NCBI GenBank assembly: GCA_947174645.1
Contig: CAMWJR010000049.1
Span: 1 to 6,223 of the forward strand
Direction of reading: 5' to 3'
DNA length: 6,223 nucleotides
Origin: an uncultured Verrucomicrobiota bacterium
Lineage (GTDB): Bacteria > Verrucomicrobiota > Verrucomicrobiia > Opitutales > LL51
The notes under the pieces were generated by a model that saw only the letters and a program-made list of their open reading frames with translations, had not been told where the DNA came from and did not search any database. Positions 1-4,724 of the stretch are shown here, in pieces. Every line of letters starts with the position of its first letter. The stretch's first letter is position 1. Position numbers and translations under genes: made by a program.

Positions 1-787
1 GATCGGGCGCAAAGACTAAATCTTTCAAATACTTTTCAGAAGTTTTATCCCAAACGCCCCTTGTCCGCGTGATTGTCGTATCCCACTCGGATTGTCTCGT
101 TGCATTGCTGTTTGTTTTAGTCGGATTTTGGAGGCGATTGCGCAACGCAACTTCGGGATTCAGGAGCTGTGTTCCATCAAGTTTGTACCCCGTATCGACG
201 AAAAACTGGTCTTTCCCTAAAAATGTCAGCCATTGAACATCTTCTTCTCCAAAACCATAATTTTCGGGCTTTGGCCAAACTTTTTGCGTTGTATCGGGAA
301 CTGCAGGTTTTTCCGTTTTGAACTCAAAATCCTTACTGCCGGGACCGTCTTCCGGGCTTAAGAGCTTTTCGACGGGATTTAAGATATCTTTTGGAAGTTT
401 CTCCAGATTATCGGAACGATCCTTATCCAACGCTTTCTTCCGGGGCTGCACATCACCCGCAATAACCGGTGGGTTACAATTCGGGAAAAAATCGTTAATC
501 ACCTTCGCTGTCTCTTTAGGCGCGTTAAACGGTTTCAGCTCGGAAATTCCCAGGGAAAATGCCGTCGGGACGTTGCCCGGATTATCGACGCGATCGGGTT
601 TCGGACTAGGTGCTTCCGAATCGTCTGACACGTCGGCCTCGACCTCAAATATCGAGAACTTCAGCTTTTCGTTAAACGGATTATTGTAGACACTGGTTGG
701 ATCGGTTGTGCACGGGATCATCGACCCCATACTTCCCGCCGGATACTCTTCCGGGTTAATCCTGATGTCTGTCAATTGGTCAACCAT
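1..787 (-). CDS. Unrecognised proline-rich, charged protein in a T3SS operon (3' end cut by window edge)
   Basis: An open frame runs from ATG at 787-785 to the left edge with no stop: 262 codons, beginning MVDQLTDIRINPEEYPAG. The start is well supported. GGAGGG at 802-797 lies 9 bases upstream, and the previous gene ends 26 bases away on the same strand. I recognise no family. Residues 50-175 are rich in Pro, Asp, Glu and Lys and look mostly disordered; residues 175-262 hold more aromatic residues (VQWLTFLGKDQFFVDTGYKL at 184-203) and may be folded. There is no signal peptide, no membrane segment and few cysteines (C26, C104). Short motifs recur loosely: PFN at 37-39 and 86-88, and DRxDN at 65-69 and 123-127. 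Its position as last visible gene of the sctY-sctV unit suggests a T3SS accessory protein or substrate, but that is inference from context only. The C-terminus lies outside the window. Confidence 0.87.
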   Translation of the reverse strand, partial: MVDQLTDIRINPEEYPAGSMGSMIPCTTDPTSVYNNPFNEKLKFSIFEVEADVSDDSEAPSPKPDRVDNPGNVPTAFSLGISELKPFNAPKETAKVINDFFPNCNPPVIAGDVQPRKKALDKDRSDNLEKLPKDILNPVEKLLSPEDGPGSKDFEFKTEKPAVPDTTQKVWPKPENYGFGEEDVQWLTFLGKDQFFVDTGYKLDGTQLLNPEVALRNRLQNPTKTNSNATRQSEWDTTITRTRGVWDKTSEKYLKDLVFAPD

Positions 788-796
788 TTTTCCTAT

Positions 797-802
797 CCCT
801 CC
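797..802 (-). promoter_or_regulatory. Strong Shine-Dalgarno site deciding the start at 787
   Basis: The minus strand reads GGAGGG here, 9 bases before the ATG at 787-785, inside the 26-base gap after the 411-aa gene. It is the best-formed ribosome site in the operon. It indicates independent translation initiation of the downstream gene, whereas the upstream genes of the operon are coupled by overlaps. Confidence 0.8.
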
Positions 803-813
803 AAATTTTTGTA

Positions 814-2049
814 TTATAATGAAATCCGTCGAAATCCCCCCCGACGTAAGGTGGAAGCTAAGCGGTGTTCCGTACCGTCTACCGGTTCATTGGTAGAAGT
901 GACATTTTCTAAAATCGTTTCAGCGAGTGATTTCTCAGGATTCTCGCGTTGTTGCTGTGCACGCAGCGTTGCTAGAACGACATTGCCATGGTGAGTCGCC
1001 GTCGTCGACGCCCGGTGCGATGATAACTGCGGATCCGGCATTATGACCTCAGGTACAACGGCCTCCATAAGCGCTTCCGACTCCGGCTCCTTTTCGGATA
1101 AGGCATCGAGTGCCGCGAGAATTTCCTCTGCTTTGCGTACCTTTACGGAATTTCCTTCTGTCTCTATGCGAATTGTTTCGGAGGGTTGAATCGGATCCTT
1201 TTGAGCAAATTCGATCGACACCCGTTCCTTCTGCTGTGGGAGCCCCGCATCGGTTTTGGTTGGCGTAGCATTCCCCGAAGATTTTGAGGACACTCCTGAC
1301 GCTTTTACGGTAGAAACCGGTTTTTGATTGCCATTTTTTAAGATCCCGGTCTGTTCAATTGCCTCCGCCAAGGGATCGGTCTCGACAACGATCTGTAGCT
1401 GATCGGCATAATGACGGCCGACTTCCTCGTTGGAACGAAATTGTGGCTTTGCGGTCTCTGGTAACGCGATTTGCGGTGCCACTTTAACACCCTCTGGACG
1501 ACTTGCCATCCGTAAGCGTGGAAGTTCTGGCACTTTGAGTTGCTGTTTCTGGATCTCCTGGACGGTTTCAAACGCAATCGCTAGTTTCTCTTGAATCGCC
1601 GCAAGCTGTTCAGCGGCTCGGACATCGCGCATTTCAGTAACACGAATTTCCTTGATTTGTTCCGGCAACTCTGGTACTTCCAATATCGGCTCTACTTCAA
1701 TCTCCGATTCGTACGGAAGGCGTTGCCACCCGTCGCGCGGTTTCCCAAAAAGACGTTCGAGCTCCATGCGTTCGCGGGTAACCGTCGTCGCAATCTCATC
1801 GAGGCACTCCTTAATCGCAGGAAGCTCAAAAAGTGCTTCTTGATGATCTTCCGAAAATCCAAGCTTTTGAAAGAAATTCTCAATTTGTTGTAATGTCGCT
1901 TCGGCCTGCGCGCGTACTTTCAGCGGATCAAGGGCCACAATCGGTGCCTCTTCAACCGCATCTAATGACGTAAGCGGAGCACCCATTTTTTGTAAGAGCG
2001 CCTCCGCCTTGGCTCGCATTATTTGTTCTCGTAACGTGCGCTTCTTCAT
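814..2049 (-). CDS. Unrecognised 411-aa helical/disordered protein translationally coupled to sctV
   Basis: Complete frame from ATG (2049-2047) to TAA (816-814). The start codon overlaps the sctV stop (ATGA), so coupled translation is likely; only a weak GGGAAAA precedes it. I recognise no family. Residues 1-110 look helical and amphipathic and contain a short repeat: RAKAEALLQ at 12-20 and RAQAEATLQ at 46-54. Residues 115-180 hold two VPELP motifs (125-129, 173-177) flanking a charged helix (about 140-170, RAAEQLAAIQEKL). Residues 235-300 are rich in Ser, Thr, Lys, Gln and Pro and look disordered. A further short helix lies at about 303-331, and the tail is basic (LRRGGFRRISL). There is no signal peptide or membrane segment, so the protein is cytosolic or T3SS-secreted. 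The gatekeeper SctW (CopN/YopN) follows sctV in chlamydiae, and needle-length regulators (SctP) are also low-complexity and helical. I see no convincing hallmark of either, so the role stays open. Confidence 0.9.
   Translation of the reverse strand: MKKRTLREQIMRAKAEALLQKMGAPLTSLDAVEEAPIVALDPLKVRAQAEATLQQIENFFQKLGFSEDHQEALFELPAIKECLDEIATTVTRERMELERLFGKPRDGWQRLPYESEIEVEPILEVPELPEQIKEIRVTEMRDVRAAEQLAAIQEKLAIAFETVQEIQKQQLKVPELPRLRMASRPEGVKVAPQIALPETAKPQFRSNEEVGRHYADQLQIVVETDPLAEAIEQTGILKNGNQKPVSTVKASGVSSKSSGNATPTKTDAGLPQQKERVSIEFAQKDPIQPSETIRIETEGNSVKVRKAEEILAALDALSEKEPESEALMEAVVPEVIMPDPQLSSHRASTTATHHGNVVLATLRAQQQRENPEKSLAETILENVTSTNEPVDGTEHRLASTLRRGGFRRISL
1888..2016 (-). repeat. Short internal protein repeat (RAxAEAxLQ) in the 411-aa protein
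   Basis: Residues 12-20 (RAKAEALLQ) and 46-54 (RAQAEATLQ) match at seven of nine positions and are spaced 34 residues apart. Each is followed within a few residues by a K(M/L)G end: QKMG at 20-23 and QKLG at 61-64. This could be a degenerate helical repeat unit or chance similarity in alanine-rich helices. Confidence 0.45.
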
Positions 2050-4148
2050 GATATCGAAATTTTCCCGAGTGGTTGAATCGTGATCTCCTCTGTCAGCTCT
2101 TGGTGCGACAAGACCGGTAATTCATAGAGTTCGAGCTCGATTAGTTTCCGCACATACCGTCGGATATCCATGGATGTCAAAAGCACGGGTCGATTGGTTT
2201 CCTGTGAAAAATCTCCAACAGCTTCTTTAACCGCACTTACAATCTTTTTCGCAGTATTGGGTTCGAGCGCTAAGTAGCTCCCCGCTGATGTCTGGCGAAT
2301 CGACTTCCGGATCACATCTTCAACCGCCGGATCTAGTAGATAAACCGCCAAAATATTTTGACCACCGCTGTACTTATAGCTGATGTAACGCTTCAAGCTT
2401 GTACGCACATAATCCGCTAACAGAATCGGTTCTTTTTCTTTCTGGCCCCAATCGATTAAGCACTGCATAATCAGGCGTAGGTTCCGGATAGAAATATCCT
2501 CCTGTACCAAACGCTGGAGCACCTCTCCAATTTTTTGGACCGGCAACACACGCTGAACTTCTTTGACCAACTCAGGGAAGTTCTTTTCGAAATTCTCGAG
2601 GATAAACCGTGTCTCCTGAAGACCGATAAACTCTGCCGCGTATTTTTTGAGGATGAATGAGAGGTGGTATGTCAAAATTTGTGGGGATGTCATATAATTA
2701 ATGCTCGCCTTATCCATCTGTGGGATGAGATCCCGAGAAACCCACAATGCGGGAATATTTGGCAAAAACGCTTTTTCTTCCTGATACGGGATATTGAGAA
2801 TCCCAAGGCTCTCCTTTGTTTCACGCACTAAAACATTGCCCTTTAAAATTCGCCCCTGGGAAACCGGTACTTCCTGCAACAGAATCTGATACATCCCATC
2901 GGTTAGGTTTTCATTAAATCGAAGGTGAATACCTGGGAACGGAACTCCTAAATCGTAATAAAGCGCCTTGCGAACCTGTATGAGTTGGTCGTTCAAAACC
3001 ATCGGGTCAACCGATTCTTCGATTGACGTCGCCACATCCAATAAGAGCGGTACCGTAACAGAAAATTCCCCTTTATCTTCCTTAAAGGTCGGTTTATCGG
3101 GAGCTAAATCTGAAGGTAGCCCGGTATTCTTGGGAACCTTGGCGATGCTTGGAGCACTCTTATCGGCACCTCCTGACTGCATCAGCGATTTCCCGGCTAA
3201 AAAAACGAGAACACCGTACACCAAGAAGGGTAATTTCGGGAATCCTGGCATCAACATGAACCCAACAATCATGCACCCCGAAATCATAAGCGCCTTCGGC
3301 CGCGATAAGAGCTGCTTACCGATATCGTTACCGAGCGGTTTGGCATCTGTCGAACTCACACGGGTTACGATAACACCTGCCGTAATGGAAATAAGCAATG
3401 AGGGTAACGTAGATACGAGACCATCACCAATCGTCAGAATTGCATATGTCTGAATCGCTTTTGCCGGCTCCATCCCCTTTTGAAAAACACCAATAACCAA
3501 CCCCGCGACGATGTTAATGGCGGTCATAATGAGACCCGCGATCGTATCCCCCTTAACGAACTTCATCGCACCATCCATCGCACCGTAGAGCTGGTTTTCC
3601 TGCTCGAGCTCCGAACGCTTCTGCTTCGCCTGCTCCGTATCAATACTCCCTGCCCGCAAATCGGCATCAATACTCATCTGCTTACCCGGCATCGCATCCA
3701 AAGTAAAACGCGCTGAAACTTCCGAGACACGCTCCGCACCCTTGGTGATAACAACGAACTGGACAACCAACAAAATACCGAAAATGACCGCACCGACGAC
3801 AAAGTTACCTGCAACGACGAAGTTTCCGAATGTGAAAATAATCTCACCAGCATCCGCTGTCAGCAAAATCATACGCGTACTCGTAATGTTCAGCGCCAAC
3901 CGGAACATCGTCGTAAACAATAGAATACTGGGGAATGTCGAAATACACAGCACCCGCGGAATATAAAGCGAGAGCATGAGAAGCCCGATACTCATCGATA
4001 AGTTGAGCGCTAGCAGTGCGTCAAAAATAAATGCCGGGACCGGACAGATCATCAACAAGATAACCGCGACGACAACACAGGCTAAAAAGACGTCATTGTA
4101 TTTCGAAAACGACGCTAATAGCTGACTAAATTTAGTTTGGAAGCTCAC
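2046..4148 (-). CDS. sctV: Type III secretion export gate protein SctV (YscV/LcrD/InvA/CdsV family)
   Basis: Inner-membrane export gate of the injectisome. Nine copies form a ring whose cytosolic domains receive chaperone-substrate complexes and couple export to the proton motive force. The protein is 700 aa, the usual size. The N-terminal half has about eight hydrophobic segments (roughly 20-38, 41-62, 72-90, 110-134, 203-224, 240-262, 287-302, 305-322). The FHIPEP family signature is complete at residues 140-163 (RVSEVSARFTLD then AMPGKQMSIDAD). LYGAMDGAMKFVKGD at 188-202 has the injectisome form DGAMKF rather than the flagellar DGASKF, which separates it from FlhA. A flexible linker (about 323-360) leads to the cytosolic ring domain (360-700). 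The start is GTG at 4148-4146, overlapping the upstream stop (GTGA), with AAAGGT 6 bases before it. The stop overlaps the next start (ATGA). Nothing is truncated. Identity is very secure; the subfamily is not resolved. Confidence 0.97.
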   Translation of the reverse strand: MSFQTKFSQLLASFSKYNDVFLACVVVAVILLMICPVPAFIFDALLALNLSMSIGLLMLSLYIPRVLCISTFPSILLFTTMFRLALNITSTRMILLTADAGEIIFTFGNFVVAGNFVVGAVIFGILLVVQFVVITKGAERVSEVSARFTLDAMPGKQMSIDADLRAGSIDTEQAKQKRSELEQENQLYGAMDGAMKFVKGDTIAGLIMTAINIVAGLVIGVFQKGMEPAKAIQTYAILTIGDGLVSTLPSLLISITAGVIVTRVSSTDAKPLGNDIGKQLLSRPKALMISGCMIVGFMLMPGFPKLPFLVYGVLVFLAGKSLMQSGGADKSAPSIAKVPKNTGLPSDLAPDKPTFKEDKGEFSVTVPLLLDVATSIEESVDPMVLNDQLIQVRKALYYDLGVPFPGIHLRFNENLTDGMYQILLQEVPVSQGRILKGNVLVRETKESLGILNIPYQEEKAFLPNIPALWVSRDLIPQMDKASINYMTSPQILTYHLSFILKKYAAEFIGLQETRFILENFEKNFPELVKEVQRVLPVQKIGEVLQRLVQEDISIRNLRLIMQCLIDWGQKEKEPILLADYVRTSLKRYISYKYSGGQNILAVYLLDPAVEDVIRKSIRQTSAGSYLALEPNTAKKIVSAVKEAVGDFSQETNRPVLLTSMDIRRYVRKLIELELYELPVLSHQELTEEITIQPLGKISIS

Positions 4149-4525
4149 GACCGGACCTTTGCTTTAAGTTGTGGACAGGCGACCGCAAGCCGTAGATCTT
4201 GCTCTTGGATTTCCAAAAAATGCGTAAAGGATGCACGCGCTTCGTTATCTTTTCCCAGTGCCCAAAGCGTTTTACTCTTCAGAACCCAAAAGAGCTTTTC
4301 GAATTCCTTCGATGTTGCCTTTCCTTCAGCACGCGTCACCGCCTCCATCGCGACACTCGGCGTATCAGACTGTAACGCCGCAAAGGCAAGCGACATCTCA
4401 ACAAACGGATCCCTCGGAAAGTAGCGCGCAAGTACACGTGCGATCGCGAAGGCCTCGTCAAACTTGTTGTACCGCAAAAACAGATACACGAGGAGTTCCA
4501 AGAATTCCTTTTGAGAATCATCCAT
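4145..4525 (-). CDS. sctY: Probable SctY (YscY-like) TPR protein, T3SS export chaperone
   Basis: A 126-aa protein starting MDDSQKEFLELL, all helical with TPR character: one repeat at about 7-40 (A25, P37) and another at about 75-108 (KSKTLWALGKDNEARASF then THFLE). Size and pattern fit YscY (about 114 aa), which as I remember it also begins with a QxEFL-type helix and ends with an LxGxxxxARxxxxxxLE helix. YscY binds YscX and the export gate YscV and is needed for early and middle substrate export. In Yersinia yscY lies immediately upstream of lcrD (sctV), and the same order with a 4-base overlap is seen here. I chose the ATG at 4525 because GGGTGG lies 5 bases upstream; a GTG at 4534 would add three residues but has no ribosome site. 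Alternative: a short SycD/LcrH-like chaperone, though those usually have three clear TPRs in about 160 aa. Confidence 0.7.
   Translation of the reverse strand: MDDSQKEFLELLVYLFLRYNKFDEAFAIARVLARYFPRDPFVEMSLAFAALQSDTPSVAMEAVTRAEGKATSKEFEKLFWVLKSKTLWALGKDNEARASFTHFLEIQEQDLRLAVACPQLKAKVRS
4155..4160 (-). promoter_or_regulatory. Shine-Dalgarno site for the GTG start of sctV
   Basis: AAAGGT on the minus strand, 6 bases before the GTG at 4148-4146, inside the 3' end of the sctY-like gene. It supports the GTG codon as the true start of sctV; no in-frame ATG lies close by. Confidence 0.65.
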
Positions 4526-4530
4526 AACAT

Positions 4531-4536
4531 CCACCC
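4531..4536 (-). promoter_or_regulatory. Weak Shine-Dalgarno site favouring the ATG at 4525
   Basis: GGGTGG on the minus strand sits 5 bases before the ATG at 4525-4523. It overlaps the alternative GTG start at 4534-4532, so the two starts cannot both use it. The match to the ideal site is imperfect. Confidence 0.45.
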
Positions 4537-4607
4537 AGTCGCGGACGATAATAAAGTCTTCGAGTTTTACAACTTTTTATTGAAAAAACTTACCTCAAGG
4601 AGTTCTT

Positions 4608-4645
4608 AAAAAACCTAACAGCCGACGGAATACTCCATCAGCTGT
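4608..4645 (-). terminator. Strong rho-independent terminator after the duplicated-domain gene
   Basis: On the minus strand ACAGCTGATGGA (4645-4634) pairs with TCCGTCGGCTGT (4629-4618) over 12 uninterrupted base pairs, two of them G-T, closing a four-base loop (GTAT). TAGG and then six T residues (4613-4608) follow. It lies about 80 bases past the stop at 4725 and about 80 bases before the sctY start. It should end transcription of the right-hand gene, so the sctY-sctV unit would need its own promoter in 4526-4607. In the other direction there is no good T run after the stem. Confidence 0.88.
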
Positions 4646-4724
4646 CGTTGCTTGTTTTAACGCTTTTGTGGTTCCAGTAGTTCACCAACTTAAGTATGGA
4701 CCACTCGATATCCACAGAAACTAC

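Larger units (their letters stand above)
4526..4724. other. 199-base intergenic region between the right-hand gene and the T3SS operon
   Basis: It contains the terminator and, between that and sctY, an AT-rich stretch (about 4565-4607) that probably holds the operon promoter. I could not pick convincing -35 and -10 boxes: TTGAGG at 4598-4593 resembles a -35 box, but no good -10 box sits about 17 bases further on. Bases 4646-4724 show nothing I can name. Confidence 0.5.

Noticed and set aside
318..689. Plus-strand open frame of 123 codons
   Set aside because: It lies antisense to the well-supported minus-strand gene at 1-787. It has Ser/Phe/Gly-rich shadow composition and no ribosome site or neighbours on the plus strand.
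1591..1893. Plus-strand open frames in 1591-1893
   Set aside because: Antisense shadows of the 411-aa gene, with no start signals and no protein-like pattern.
814..2049. Calling the 411-aa protein SctW (CopN/YopN) or SctP from its position
   Set aside because: Position alone suggests it, but the long disordered middle and basic tail show no HrpJ or T3S4 domain hallmark that I can point to.
2968..3453. Plus-strand open frame of 161 codons
   Set aside because: It is entirely antisense to sctV, whose reading frame is certain; the translation shows no domain pattern.
2046..4148. Flagellar FlhA instead of injectisome SctV
   Set aside because: The loop reads DGAMKFVKGD, the injectisome form, where FlhA usually has DGASKFVRGD. 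No flagellar genes flank it, and a YscY-like gene does.
4137..4527. Plus-strand open frames of 95-98 codons over the sctY-like gene
   Set aside because: Antisense to sctY, which has coherent TPR helices, the expected overlap with sctV and the expected gene order.
4526..4607. A sigma-70 promoter for the operon with TTGAGG at 4598-4593 as -35 box
   Set aside because: No acceptable -10 hexamer occurs at 16-18 bases spacing, so I do not list it as a feature.
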